A stretch of DNA of 56,038 nt from Bacteroidales bacterium (GTDB taxonomy: Bacteria; Bacteroidota; Bacteroidia; Bacteroidales; Azobacteroidaceae): positions 1-56,038 of the forward strand of contig BHEP01000016.1 of NCBI GenBank assembly GCA_003851245.1. The letters are read 5' to 3'. The translations under genes were made by a program, and so were the position numbers. Below the pieces are notes generated by a model. That model saw nothing but the letters and a program-made list of their open reading frames with translations. It did not search any database and was not told the origin of the DNA. Within the stretch, counting starts at the first letter, position 1; each line of letters begins with the position of its first letter. This document shows positions 34,176 to 43,572 of this stretch, in pieces.

Positions 34176-35144
34176 TTAGTCCATTACCTGTCCTCTATTT
34201 TCAGCAATTTCTATCATTCGCGCATACTCATCGGGCGTAAGATCCAGATAATAATATTTGGCTGGATTGTCGTGTCGTCCTCTTACTTTTACCTCGTAGT
34301 GTAGGTGCGGCCCTGTAGATTTCCCTGTGCTGCCTATGGTGGCTATAACCTCTCCTCGCTTCACTTTTTGTCCGGCTTTAACAAACATCTTGTCGCAATG
34401 TCCGTAGAGCGTTTCGTATCCAAATCCATGTTTTATAACTACACAATTGCCATATCCAGCATACCAGTTGGCGCGGCTCACTGTGCCATCGCCAGTGGCA
34501 TATATCTCCGTTCCCGTTTTGGCAGTAAAATCCATTCCCGCATGAAAACGTGGCGTCTTGTATATGGGGTCTATACGCATTCCATATCCAGAAGCTATTC
34601 TCGAAAGGTCTTTATTGGCAACGGGTTGTATGGCAGGCATACATCTAAGTCTCTCTTCCTGCGATTGTATCAAGGAGGCTATTTCGTCGAAAGAATTGCT
34701 TTGCACATATAGTTGCTTGCTTATGAGGTCGGTCTGCATGGTAGTTGCTATCACCAGTTCTGAGCTCGGCATGTGCATTAGTTTTTCGTATCTGTTGGTG
34801 CCTCCAAAACCAGGTCTTCTGATAGATGAGGCTATGGGGTCGGCTTGAAAAATGGCTCTATACAGATGGTCGTCCCTTTCCTGTAGGTCGTTGAGAACCC
34901 TCTGGCTTTCTGACAACCTTCGTAGCAGCACCTCATATTGGGTAAGTAAAAGCCTATTGTCTTTCTTTAACTGTTGCTCTAGGGGCGAGTCAAAGATGTA
35001 AAAAGCGAGGGCAAAAAGACCAGCTCCAACAATGATTCCAATTAAGAGATGTCTAAAAACCACCCATATACGCTGTTTCCATGAGGGATACACGCGCTCG
35101 TAATTGAGAGTCCGAGGGTCATAAAGATAATATGTTTTGCGCAT
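34176..35144 (-). CDS. M23 (LytM-type) zinc metallopeptidase, membrane anchored
   Basis: The 322-residue protein has one transmembrane helix (about 28-50), a coiled-coil stretch (about 54-95), a spacer, and a C-terminal M23 domain (about 183-300). The zinc ligands and catalytic His are present: His201 and Asp205 in FHAGMDFTAKTG, His249 in TLYGHCDKM, His280 and His282 in STGPHLHYEV. It should hydrolyse peptide cross-links of murein in the periplasm, or act in division. It is transcribed toward rel and followed by the MerR gene. It is divergent from alaS across 150 bases. Confidence 0.93.
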   Translation of the reverse strand: MRKTYYLYDPRTLNYERVYPSWKQRIWVVFRHLLIGIIVGAGLFALAFYIFDSPLEQQLKKDNRLLLTQYEVLLRRLSESQRVLNDLQERDDHLYRAIFQADPIASSIRRPGFGGTNRYEKLMHMPSSELVIATTMQTDLISKQLYVQSNSFDEIASLIQSQEERLRCMPAIQPVANKDLSRIASGYGMRIDPIYKTPRFHAGMDFTAKTGTEIYATGDGTVSRANWYAGYGNCVVIKHGFGYETLYGHCDKMFVKAGQKVKRGEVIATIGSTGKSTGPHLHYEVKVRGRHDNPAKYYYLDLTPDEYARMIEIAENRGQVMD

Positions 35145-35221
35145 TTATTGTACAAATTAATAAATATAGGCTTATACAAGGACAAGCCCTAGCCTAAAGA
35201 GATGCTGTTGATTTTGAGATA

Positions 35222-35255
35222 TTGCTACAAAAGTAATTTATTTTGCGTATTTTTG
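35222..35255 (+). promoter_or_regulatory. probable alaS promoter
   Basis: TATTTTTG at 35248-35255 fits the -7 box. TTGC at 35222-35225 is a partial -33 box at spacing 22. The start codon is 40 bases further on. Confidence 0.45.
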
Positions 35256-35295
35256 CAAATTGTTTAGCATTAATTAAATATAATTACAATACGAT

Positions 35296-37923
35296 ATGTT
35301 ATCTTCAAACGCAATTCGCCAGTCTTTCAAAGACTTTTTCGAGTCTAAGGCGCACAAGTTAGTAGCTTCTGCCCCTATGGTTATCAAAGATGATCCCAGC
35401 CTGATGTTTACCAATGCCGGAATGAATCAATTTAAGGATATTATATTGGGCAATGTAGCTATTAAACATCCACGCATTGCCGATTCTCAGAAGTGCTTGA
35501 GGGTTAGTGGAAAGCACAACGACCTCGAAGAAGTGGGACACGATACCTATCACCATACCATGTTTGAGATGTTGGGAAATTGGTCTTTTGGCGACTACTT
35601 TAAGAAAGAATCTATAGACTGGGCCTGGGAATTTCTCACAGAGATTATGGGCTTGGATAAAGACAAATTGTATGTAACGGTTTTTGAAGGAAGCCAAGAA
35701 GAGGGACTGGATAGAGATGAAGAAGCCGCCACATTGTGGGCTCAATTCTTGCCGGGCGATAGGATAATAAACGGCAATAAGAAAGACAATTTTTGGGAGA
35801 TGGGCGATATAGGCCCCTGTGGCCCTTGCTCAGAAGTGCATATAGATTTGCGCTCAGAGGCCGAAAAAGCCCTTGTTGAAGGACGTAGTCTTGTCAACGA
35901 GAGTCACCCACAGGTTATAGAGATATGGAACCTTGTTTTCATGCAGTTCAATAGAAAGGCCGATAAAAGTTTGGAGCCTCTGCCAGCCAAGGTAATCGAC
36001 ACGGGTATGGGCTTTGAACGTCTTTGCATGGCGGTTCAGGGCAAGACTTCCAACTACGACACCGATGTTTTTCAGCCCATCATTCAGACTATTGCCAAGC
36101 TTAGTGGAAGCAGCTACCTCAAAGATGAGAAAAAAGATATTGCCATGCGGGTCATTGCCGATCATGTGCGCACCATTGCATTTTCTATTACCGATGGACA
36201 GCTGCCATCCAATGCCAAAGCGGGCTATGTGATACGACGCATTTTGCGAAGAGCGGTGCGCTATGCCTATACTTTCTTGAATCAAAAACAAGCATTTATC
36301 TACAAGTTGTTGCCCTCTATGATAGCAACAATGGGCGATGCTTACCCCGAATTGCAGGCACAGGAGGGTTTGATAGAAAAGGTTATCAAAGAAGAAGAGG
36401 AATCATTTCTGCGCACTCTCGATACGGGTATCAAACTCCTAGATAAGGTGATTGATGATAGCCGTGCAGAAAATAAAACTGTGATTGATGGAGCTCTTGC
36501 TTTCATGCTCTACGATACTTATGGCTTTCCAATGGACTTGACAGAGCTTATTTTGAAGGAGCAAAATATGAGTCTCGATGTTGAGGCTTTCAATCAGGAG
36601 ATGCAAAAACAGAGAGAACGAGCCCGCAAAGCAGCAGCAGTAGAGACAGGCGATTGGATTGTGATAAAAGACGGAGAGTCCATATTTGTGGGTTACGATT
36701 GCCTGCAGTCTGAGGCAAATATATTGAGATATAGGAAGGTAAAGCAAAAAAATAAGGAGCTATTTCAATTGGTATTAGACCGCAGCCCATTTTATGGGGA
36801 AATGGGCGGACAGGTTGGAGATAGTGGCTGGCTTATTACTGCCAACGAGAAAATAGAAATTATTGACACAAAGCGCGAGAACAATCTTTCAGTACATCTT
36901 ACAAACAGTCTGCCCAGCGACTTGTATGCAAGCTTCACAGCCTCAATAAACGAGCCCAACAGGCTTGCCATAGAAGCAAACCATACGGCTACCCACCTAC
37001 TACACGAAAGTCTAAAATTGGTATTGGGAAATCATGTGGAGCAGAGGGGCTCTTTTGTTTCGAAGGACAGCCTGCGTTTCGACTTTTCTCATTTTCAGAA
37101 GATGACTGATCAAGAATTGCGATCGGTAGAGAGGATGGTAAATGCCAAGGTTAGGGAAAACATAAATCTGCAAGAATTTGTAGACACCCCAATAGCCCAA
37201 GCCAAGGCTATGGGAGCAATGGCACTTTTTGGAGAAAAATATGGCGACGAGGTACGTGTTATTAAATATGGTAGTTCTATAGAACTTTGCGGCGGCACCC
37301 ACCTTGCGTCCACAGGCATGATAGGATCCTTTCGTATCGTTGCCGAAAGTTCTATTGCCGCCGGCGTAAGGCGCATAGAAGCACTTACTGCCGAGGCCTG
37401 CGAAAATGATTTATATGCCAAATTGGACAAGTTGAAGCATATAAGGGAATTGTTTCAAAACACCCCAAATTTGTCGCAGAGCATACGTAAGTTTATAGAA
37501 GAAAATAGTGAGTTGAAAAAGAAAGTCGATATTTTTCTAAAAGAAAAAACCATTCAAATAAAAGATAGGCTTATAAAAGACAGGCAAAATATTAATGACG
37601 TATCTCTCTTTGTGCTTAAGGGCATTTATCCTGCCGAAGTTGTAAAGGATATAGCCTTTCAGCTCAGGGGCGAATATACTCAAAACGCCTGTTTCATAGG
37701 AGCTACCTCCATGGAAGGAAAACCTACTCTCACGCTCATGATTAGCGAGGATCTTGTAAACAGAGGATTAAATGCCTCCTCTATGATGCGTAGTGCCGCT
37801 AAGCACATTGAGGGAGGTGGCGGCGGCCAAGCTCATTTTGCTACCGCAGGAGGAAAAAAAGAAGATGGATTGCTGCAGGCTTTGGAAGATCTGAAGGCAA
37901 GTCTGAATACACAGCTGCTGTAA
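35296..37923 (+). CDS. alaS: alanine--tRNA ligase
   Basis: This class II synthetase charges tRNA-Ala in the cytoplasm. The catalytic core (about 1-260) starts [20 protein letters not shown] with [14 protein letters not shown] (motif region), RKCLRV-like [18 protein letters not shown], and [15 protein letters not shown]. The tRNA-recognition helices follow, then the editing domain with zinc site [12 protein letters not shown] (about 560-571) and [10 protein letters not shown] (about 660). The C-Ala domain at the end contains [16 protein letters not shown]. The 875-residue length is normal. Its TAA overlaps the ATG of the next gene (TAATG), so the glycosyltransferase-like gene is translationally coupled. 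Confidence 0.97.
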   Translation: MLSSNAIRQSFKDFFESKAHKLVASAPMVIKDDPSLMFTNAGMNQFKDIILGNVAIKHPRIADSQKCLRVSGKHNDLEEVGHDTYHHTMFEMLGNWSFGDYFKKESIDWAWEFLTEIMGLDKDKLYVTVFEGSQEEGLDRDEEAATLWAQFLPGDRIINGNKKDNFWEMGDIGPCGPCSEVHIDLRSEAEKALVEGRSLVNESHPQVIEIWNLVFMQFNRKADKSLEPLPAKVIDTGMGFERLCMAVQGKTSNYDTDVFQPIIQTIAKLSGSSYLKDEKKDIAMRVIADHVRTIAFSITDGQLPSNAKAGYVIRRILRRAVRYAYTFLNQKQAFIYKLLPSMIATMGDAYPELQAQEGLIEKVIKEEEESFLRTLDTGIKLLDKVIDDSRAENKTVIDGALAFMLYDTYGFPMDLTELILKEQNMSLDVEAFNQEMQKQRERARKAAAVETGDWIVIKDGESIFVGYDCLQSEANILRYRKVKQKNKELFQLVLDRSPFYGEMGGQVGDSGWLITANEKIEIIDTKRENNLSVHLTNSLPSDLYASFTASINEPNRLAIEANHTATHLLHESLKLVLGNHVEQRGSFVSKDSLRFDFSHFQKMTDQELRSVERMVNAKVRENINLQEFVDTPIAQAKAMGAMALFGEKYGDEVRVIKYGSSIELCGGTHLASTGMIGSFRIVAESSIAAGVRRIEALTAEACENDLYAKLDKLKHIRELFQNTPNLSQSIRKFIEENSELKKKVDIFLKEKTIQIKDRLIKDRQNINDVSLFVLKGIYPAEVVKDIAFQLRGEYTQNACFIGATSMEGKPTLTLMISEDLVNRGLNASSMMRSAAKHIEGGGGGQAHFATAGGKKEDGLLQALEDLKASLNTQLL

Positions 37924-38960
37924 TGAAAGTTTTTATTGATCCCCGCAGTACCATCAACTATTCGTCATATTATATCAAAGGATTGTACGATCTTTTTGGG
38001 CGGCGCAATGTGGACTTCTCCAGCAAGCACTTTGAAGAGCTTGAGGATATTGACATCCTCATGGCTTTTGTCTTGATTGAGGGCGACAAAAGAAAAAAAA
38101 TAATCGTAGATTATCGCGATCAAACGGACTTGATTCTAGGAGCCTACCAGTGGTCGGATGCCTATGCAAAGATTAATGTAAGTCTATCCAATCATCCTTA
38201 TCACGATCATAGCAAGCTTATAAATATACCACCCTCTTTTGCAATTAATATTTGGAACCCTCTTGACTTATTTTGTAATTTGGGCAAAAATTTCTTTAAG
38301 GCAAAAATTATTAGCCATATAAAGGACAAAAACATACATTTGAGACCCAAAATATGGATAAAAAATTATTTATCTCTATTGGGAAGACAGAGACTTGACA
38401 CTTACACATGTGGCAAAGAGGCAGAGGGGCGGCATAAGAATTACGTTTTTTTTGTTTCTACCTTTTGGCCTGACTGCGAAGGCACCAATTACTATAGAAA
38501 TAATTATATATTGACCTGTTCGCAAAAAAAAGAAATTGACTTTGAGGGAGGTTTTTTCCTTTATAAAAACACCTATGCGCCTAAAGATATTCCCGAGCAT
38601 TTATTTTTCCGCAAATTTGTGCCTAGCGGGGTATATATGGACAATATAAAAAAGTCGCTTTTTGTGTTTAACACGCCGGCGGTTCACAATTGTCATGGAT
38701 GGAAATTGGCGGAGTTTTTAAGTATGGGTAAGGCAATAATATCTACTCCCTTAAGCAATGATTTGCCCCATCCCTTACATCACAACAAAGAGCTTTTTAT
38801 AGTAAATAATGTAGAGGAATTAGAAAGTGCCATCGACATACTCTCTGGGGACAAAGAACTTAGAGAAAAACTCGAGAAAAACGCAAGAGCTTATTTCGAT
38901 AAATATGTGTCGCCACCAAAAGTTATGGAATACATCCTTGCAAAACTCGACGCTAGGTAG
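37923..38960 (+). CDS. GT-B-like glycosyltransferase-type protein
   Basis: The 345-residue protein has no signal peptide. The C-terminal third resembles the nucleotide-sugar-binding half of a GT-B glycosyltransferase (SLFVFNTPAVHNCHGWKLAE then FLSMGKAIISTPLSNDLPHPLH, then HNKELFIVNNVEELESAIDI), with the usual Glu and Gly-Lys in the donor site. The N-terminal part is less typical (KVFIDPRSTINYSSYYIKGL, IIVDYRDQTDLILGAYQWSD). It could add a sugar to an envelope polymer or lipid, but acceptor and donor are unknown. Coupling to alaS through TAATG is odd for a glycosyltransferase and may be only positional. It overlaps the convergent cca gene by 8 bases. Confidence 0.7.
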   Translation: MKVFIDPRSTINYSSYYIKGLYDLFGRRNVDFSSKHFEELEDIDILMAFVLIEGDKRKKIIVDYRDQTDLILGAYQWSDAYAKINVSLSNHPYHDHSKLINIPPSFAINIWNPLDLFCNLGKNFFKAKIISHIKDKNIHLRPKIWIKNYLSLLGRQRLDTYTCGKEAEGRHKNYVFFVSTFWPDCEGTNYYRNNYILTCSQKKEIDFEGGFFLYKNTYAPKDIPEHLFFRKFVPSGVYMDNIKKSLFVFNTPAVHNCHGWKLAEFLSMGKAIISTPLSNDLPHPLHHNKELFIVNNVEELESAIDILSGDKELREKLEKNARAYFDKYVSPPKVMEYILAKLDAR

Positions 38961-40389
38961 AAATATTCAAGGGCAAGTTCATTTTCTTAGCCTCTGAGAG
39001 TAAAAAATTGAGGGCTGCATCGTGCTCGTTAGGAATCACACCATCAAGAATGGCATCTTTGATGGCCGATTTGAGTATGCCCACCTGACTGCAGGCAGGA
39101 AGATTAAACATTTTCATAATTTCGAGACCATCGATAGGGGGCTGAAAGTTTCTTAGGCGATCTTTTTCTTCTATTAGCTGAAGTTTTTCTCTAACCAATT
39201 TAAAATTATGAAGAAAACGCCTTACTTTATCGGGATTTTTGGAAGTTATGTCGGCCTCACAAAGTAGCATTAGTCTGTCTATATCTTCTCCTGCATCAAA
39301 AAGTAGGCGGCGTATGGCAGAGTCTGTAATTTCATTGTCGCTCAAGCCTATGGGGCGCATGTGGAGAAAGACCATTTTCTGAACAAACTTCATTTTTTCG
39401 TTCATCGGGAATTTCATTTTCCTAAAAATATTTGGAATCATTTTCGTTCCTATATAGTTGTGGTTGTGGAATGTCCAGCCCGATTTATTGTCGAATCGTT
39501 TGGTAGCAGGTTTGCCAATGTCATGAAATATCGCAGCCCAGCGCAGCCAAAGATCCTCTGTTTTGTATGCCAAATTGTCTAATACACGCAGGGTATGGCT
39601 AAAATTGTCTTTATGCCCTAAGCCCTCTCTTGTTTCTGCTCCTTTTAGTTCCAACAATTCTGGAAAAATAATTGCCAAAAGTCCTGTTTTCTCTAGCAAG
39701 TCAAAGCCTACAGAGGGCATAGGGGAGAGCATTATTTTGTTGAGCTCGTCGGCAATGCGCTCTTTGGAGATGATATTGATGCGTTCTTTGTTGCGCTCAA
39801 TAGATTCAAAGGTTGCGGGTAGCAGATCGAAGCCCAATTGGCTAGCAAAACGAATGCCCCTCATCATGCGCAGGGGGTCGTCGCTAAAGGTGATGTCGGG
39901 ATCCATGGGGGTTCTGATAATTAGTTTCTGCATATCCTCTATTCCTCCAAAGGGGTCTATAAAATCGCCAAAAGTGGCTTTGTTGAGACTTATAGCTAGG
40001 GCGTTGATAGTAAAATCGCGCCTATTCTGATCGTCTTCGAGGCTACCATCTTCCACAATAGGCTTGCGAGAGTCGCGGCTATAGGATTCCTTGCGGGCTC
40101 CCACAAATTCTATTTCGCTGTCTTTATATTTTACTTGGGCAGTGCCAAAATTTTTGAAAACTGAGAGCTTGGCTCCCTTGCCTAGGCTCTTGGCGAAGGC
40201 CGAAGCCAAATTTATGCCGCTACCCACACATACCACATCCACATCTTTGGAGGGGCGGCGCAGTATCATATCTCTGACATACCCTCCAATAATATATGTT
40301 TCTACATTGAGCTCGTCGGCACAAAGGCTGATGTTATGAAATAACTTATCTTGTAATTTACTTATTATTTCGTGCTTGCTAATTTCCAT
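38953..40389 (-). CDS. cca: CCA tRNA nucleotidyltransferase with HD domain
   Basis: This enzyme adds or repairs the 3'-CCA end of tRNA. The class II nucleotidyltransferase head (about 28-170) shows YIIGGYVRDMILRRPSKDVD (GG at 35-36, catalytic Asp49 and Asp51) and RRDFTINALAISLN, followed by DPLRMMRGIRFASQLGF. The tail contains an HD phosphohydrolase domain (about 255-400: HTLRVLDNLAYKTEDLWLRW then AAIFHDIGKPATKRF). The HD suggests 2',3'-cyclic phosphatase or repair activity. Length is 478 residues. A -7 box TATCTTTG lies on this strand at 40418-40411. Confidence 0.93.
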   Translation of the reverse strand: MEISKHEIISKLQDKLFHNISLCADELNVETYIIGGYVRDMILRRPSKDVDVVCVGSGINLASAFAKSLGKGAKLSVFKNFGTAQVKYKDSEIEFVGARKESYSRDSRKPIVEDGSLEDDQNRRDFTINALAISLNKATFGDFIDPFGGIEDMQKLIIRTPMDPDITFSDDPLRMMRGIRFASQLGFDLLPATFESIERNKERINIISKERIADELNKIMLSPMPSVGFDLLEKTGLLAIIFPELLELKGAETREGLGHKDNFSHTLRVLDNLAYKTEDLWLRWAAIFHDIGKPATKRFDNKSGWTFHNHNYIGTKMIPNIFRKMKFPMNEKMKFVQKMVFLHMRPIGLSDNEITDSAIRRLLFDAGEDIDRLMLLCEADITSKNPDKVRRFLHNFKLVREKLQLIEEKDRLRNFQPPIDGLEIMKMFNLPACSQVGILKSAIKDAILDGVIPNEHDAALNFLLSEAKKMNLPLNIST

Positions 40390-40410
40390 TTATCTTCTTT
40401 ATTAAGATTG

Positions 40411-40418
40411 CAAAGATA
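40411..40418 (-). promoter_or_regulatory. -7 box of cca, minus strand
   Basis: CAAAGATA on the plus strand reads TATCTTTG on the minus strand, a perfect -7 box 22 bases before the cca ATG. No TTTG is at the -33 position. Confidence 0.45.
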
Positions 40419-40457
40419 CGATTTTTGCCTTAATAAGGTTTTGGGCTCGAAGTTTTT

Positions 40458-41123
40458 TCACTTATTTTTTATCCACTTCCATATAAAGGGAATCGAGGTG
40501 ACTACAAAGAGTCCTAGTATAATAAATTCGAGATGTTCTTTGATATTTATATCAAATTGTTTCATAAAAAGAACGTATAAATAATGCCCAGCCATTGTCA
40601 TGCTTGTCACCCAGAGTAGGGAGCCTAGGATGTTGTATGTAATAAAACGTCGTATATCCATTTTTACTAGTCCTGCAATGATGGGAGCAAAAGTGCGTAT
40701 AGTGGGTAGGAAGCGAGCAATAACGATTGCTTGGGCTCCGTATTGTTCGTAAAACTGCTGGGTTTGTATGAGGTATTTTTTTTTGTAAAAAAATCCATCT
40801 TCTATTTTCAGAAAAAAACCCTCGCCTTGCTTTCCGAACCAATAGCCTACCATATTGCCAGCAATACCGCACAGGCTGATAAGTATAATTAGCAAGAGGA
40901 GGTTGCCTATCTCACTACCCACCCCTCCTTCTATCAAAGAGGAGATTAATTTTTCGCTGTATATGCCTGCTATAAATAGGAGGCTGTCGCCAGGCAGAAA
41001 GAAGCCAAAGAACAATCCTGTTTCTGCAAACACCACAAACAACAAAAGCCAAAGACCTCCATTATTGATATAAAATTCGGGATTTAGTAGTTTTGAAAGT
41101 TCTATGTCTAAAAAAAAATCCAT
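40458..41123 (-). CDS. DedA-family membrane protein
   Basis: The 221-residue integral inner-membrane protein has about five hydrophobic segments. It shows the DedA/SNARE-associated core: FAETGLFFGFFLPGDSLLFI (Glu in the first segment), GNMVGYWFGKQG, and FYEQYGAQAIVIARFLPTIR followed by TFAPIIAGLVKMD, the re-entrant motif with the conserved Arg. DedA proteins are lipid scramblases or transporters needed for recycling undecaprenyl phosphate and for membrane potential. It is a single gene between cca and the GHL10 gene, all on the minus strand. Confidence 0.92.
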   Translation of the reverse strand: MDFFLDIELSKLLNPEFYINNGGLWLLLFVVFAETGLFFGFFLPGDSLLFIAGIYSEKLISSLIEGGVGSEIGNLLLLIILISLCGIAGNMVGYWFGKQGEGFFLKIEDGFFYKKKYLIQTQQFYEQYGAQAIVIARFLPTIRTFAPIIAGLVKMDIRRFITYNILGSLLWVTSMTMAGHYLYVLFMKQFDINIKEHLEFIILGLFVVTSIPFIWKWIKNK

Positions 41124-41173
41124 ACTGAGTACTCTTATGAATGGTTTGGGACCTCAAAAGTCCGCTGAAAGGT

Positions 41174-42637
41174 TTATTTCTCGAAATCGCCAGTGCAAAA
41201 ATATACATTCCTTGACACTGAACTCTCATTGTGGTATCTATCGTTGGAGGTGACCACATAGTGGAAGCCTATTTCTTGGCGCAAGTCTATGCGGCAGTAA
41301 ATTTCCGTAGCCCGTATGCCTGTAAATATAATGTTTGCAGGATCCCCAATATCTACAGGATATTTTTGTGACCTATAAACGTTATAATACAAGACTTCTT
41401 CAAGGTCGGCATTTTCCCAGCTCAATCTCAAAACAGAGTCTTGGGCTATAGCGGATATTTCTTGTAGGGCTGCTGGAGCAATATTATCAAGCCAAGTAAG
41501 GGCGGGGAGTAAACTTTTGTGCTCATAAAATTGAGAGAAAATCTTATCTTGGATACCCTTAAAATTGTCTGCAAGGTATTTGGCACGATAAAAAGCGTTG
41601 CCCTGTGTGTTATTTTCTCGCGAATAGGCTATCTGATCCATTATTACTTTAGATTCCCAATTGCCCTCATTCAAATCTAGCCTATACAAACCAATGCCAG
41701 GCACCACAAATCGTCCATGCGACTGATCTATCCAATTGTGTATGAAAGGAAAAAACAAGTCGTCGGTATAGTACATCATGGGCACGATGAAATCATGTTT
41801 GCCCTTTCGAAGCCAATCTACAGGGTCTTGATGCACCTCTTCGTAGGCTGTCCACCCGGCTTTTGGCGATGCCGGAATATATTGATATTTTCCAAGTACA
41901 GAGCTACTTACCTGCACCCATGGCTTTATGTATTTTATTGTATCGTAGGCCGAATACACAAATTTATTGATGTTGTCTCGTCGCCAGGAGTTTAGCTTTT
42001 TATCAGCCCCAAATTTTTTAAAAGTGCTTTGGTCGGGAAATGATTTTGCCTTTTCGGGGTATCTAAGGTAGTCGAAATGAAATCCATCGATGTCATAATT
42101 TCTAACAATCTCTTTTATAAGGCCCAATAGGTAGGTGCTTGTTGCCGGTTCTCCTGGGTCTAGGTAGTATTCTCCCTCATGTATTTTGACCATATTTTTT
42201 TTCTTCATCAACTGTTTTGCCACCCTTCCATTTTTGCCAATTGTCCCCAAGGGATAGGTAACGAACCAGGCATGGCATTCCAAACCTCTGAGATGACAGG
42301 CTTCAATGGCAAAGGCCAAGGGGTCGTAGTCGCCAAAATTTTGCTCTCCCTTCCTAAGCACAGTAGCCATAGGTTCAATTGCAGAATGATAGATAACATC
42401 GCCCCTTAAGCGGGTTTGAATAAATACCATATTGTAGTTTTCGGCTTCCAATTTATCCAAAATTTGTTCCAACTCGTTCTTTTGTCTAGCAATTCCTGCA
42501 GGAGAATCGAAAGGGCGACTAGGCCAATCTAAGGCATAATTCGTTGTCAGCCAAACAGCCCGTATTTCATGCTTCTTTTGAGCTTTGGCAAAAATAAAAC
42601 TAAAAAGAAGTATAATAAAAATAAACCTTTTCTGCAT
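41174..42637 (-). CDS. secreted GHL10-type glycoside hydrolase (DUF187-like) with FnIII-like tail
   Basis: A signal peptide (MQKRFIFIILLFSFIFAKAQ) precedes a TIM-barrel of the glycosyl hydrolase-like 10 family (about 24-340): HEIRAVWLTTNYALDWPSRP, YNMVFIQTRLRGDVIYHSAI, DPLAFAIEACHLRGLECHAW, DGFHFDYLRYPE, ISP-like PWVQVSSSVLGKYQ, DFIVPMMYYTD. A fibronectin III-like or beta-sandwich domain (about 385-480) follows. Relatives cut glycans of the cell envelope or peptidoglycan in Gram-negative bacteria; acidic residues in GFHFDYLRYPE are candidates for catalysis. It is a single gene, divergent from the YycJ-like gene. Substrate is not known here. Confidence 0.88.
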   Translation of the reverse strand: MQKRFIFIILLFSFIFAKAQKKHEIRAVWLTTNYALDWPSRPFDSPAGIARQKNELEQILDKLEAENYNMVFIQTRLRGDVIYHSAIEPMATVLRKGEQNFGDYDPLAFAIEACHLRGLECHAWFVTYPLGTIGKNGRVAKQLMKKKNMVKIHEGEYYLDPGEPATSTYLLGLIKEIVRNYDIDGFHFDYLRYPEKAKSFPDQSTFKKFGADKKLNSWRRDNINKFVYSAYDTIKYIKPWVQVSSSVLGKYQYIPASPKAGWTAYEEVHQDPVDWLRKGKHDFIVPMMYYTDDLFFPFIHNWIDQSHGRFVVPGIGLYRLDLNEGNWESKVIMDQIAYSRENNTQGNAFYRAKYLADNFKGIQDKIFSQFYEHKSLLPALTWLDNIAPAALQEISAIAQDSVLRLSWENADLEEVLYYNVYRSQKYPVDIGDPANIIFTGIRATEIYCRIDLRQEIGFHYVVTSNDRYHNESSVSRNVYFCTGDFEK

Positions 42638-42696
42638 TTATATATCTTAATTTTGGACGTAAAGATACGTATCAATTATCAATTGTCGGTTATGAA

Positions 42697-42727
42697 TTGC
42701 AAATGACAGATATTTTTTTTACTTTTG
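42697..42727 (+). promoter_or_regulatory. promoter of the YycJ-like gene
   Basis: TTG at 42697-42699, 20 bases, TACTTTTG at 42720-42727 fits the consensus. Its position rules out translation from the in-frame TTG at 42697 and supports the ATG at 42769. Confidence 0.55.
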
Positions 42728-42768
42728 TCCTCGTTTTAGAATCGTTTTCAGTAAGAAATAAAAGCAAA

Positions 42769-43572
42769 ATGGAGTTAAAATTTCTTAGTTTAGCAAGTGG
42801 AAGTAGTGGGAACTGTTATTTTCTGGGAACAGAAAATTACGGTATTCTCTTGGATGCTGGGCTTGCAGTACGTTCAATAAAAAAAGTCCTCAAAGATAAT
42901 AAAATAGACTTAGAAATGATTATGGGTATTTTTGTTACCCATGATCATGCCGATCATGTAAAGTCGGTAGGAGTCTTGGGAGAGAAGTACAACATTCCTA
43001 TCTTTGCCACCGAACTTGTGCATGCAGGTATTGCAAGAAGCAGGTATGTGGAAGAGCAACTTGTTGGTTCAAAGAGAGTTATATACAAAGAAAATCCGAT
43101 AGAAATAAGAGATTTCAAAATTACAGCTTTCGAGGTGCCTCACGATTCGTCTGATTGTGTGGGCTACTTAATAGAGTTTGGTGAGCACAAATTTGTTCTT
43201 GCCACAGATATTGGGCATATCAGTGATACCGTTGCAAAATATATGCTTATGGCAAACCACCTGATTGTGGAGGCCAATTATGATTTAGAAATGCTAAAAA
43301 AAGGAAGCTATCCCGATTTTCTGAAGCAAAGAATAACCAACGGCACAGGCCATTTGAGTAATATGCAAACTGCCAACTTCCTTGCAGAAAATTTCGACCT
43401 CAAGCTAAAAAATATATGGCTTTGCCACCTCAGCAGAGACAACAATCATCCCGAATTGGCATTCAAAACAGTAGAACTTGCAATGGCTCAATTTGGCATT
43501 AAAATTGGAAAAGATGTCAATGTCACTGCCCTAAAAAGAACGACTCCTTCTCAAATGTATCACTTCAAGTAG
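42769..43572 (+). CDS. YycJ/WalJ-like MBL-fold metallo-hydrolase
   Basis: The start is the ATG at 42769, giving MELKFLSLASGSSGNCYFLG, the conserved N terminus of this subgroup (267 residues). The metal site THDHADHV has His58, His60, Asp62 and His63. Other ligand blocks are FEVPHDSSDCVGYLIE, LATDIGHIS, ILEAN-like LIVEANYDLEML, and NIWLCHLSRDNNHPELAF near the C terminus. Related proteins act as nucleases in mismatch repair or in cell-wall and division control; the exact role here is inference. Its 3' end overlaps the convergent symporter gene by 42 bases. Confidence 0.9.
   Translation: MELKFLSLASGSSGNCYFLGTENYGILLDAGLAVRSIKKVLKDNKIDLEMIMGIFVTHDHADHVKSVGVLGEKYNIPIFATELVHAGIARSRYVEEQLVGSKRVIYKENPIEIRDFKITAFEVPHDSSDCVGYLIEFGEHKFVLATDIGHISDTVAKYMLMANHLIVEANYDLEMLKKGSYPDFLKQRITNGTGHLSNMQTANFLAENFDLKLKNIWLCHLSRDNNHPELAFKTVELAMAQFGIKIGKDVNVTALKRTTPSQMYHFK

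Noticed and set aside
42697..42699. Upstream in-frame TTG starts (4693, 14330, 16022, 21290, 24832, 42697, 53967)
   Set aside because: In each case a following ATG begins the signal peptide or the conserved domain, and at 14330 and 42697 the TTG lies within a promoter. Only the DUF5683 gene at 29279 really needs TTG.
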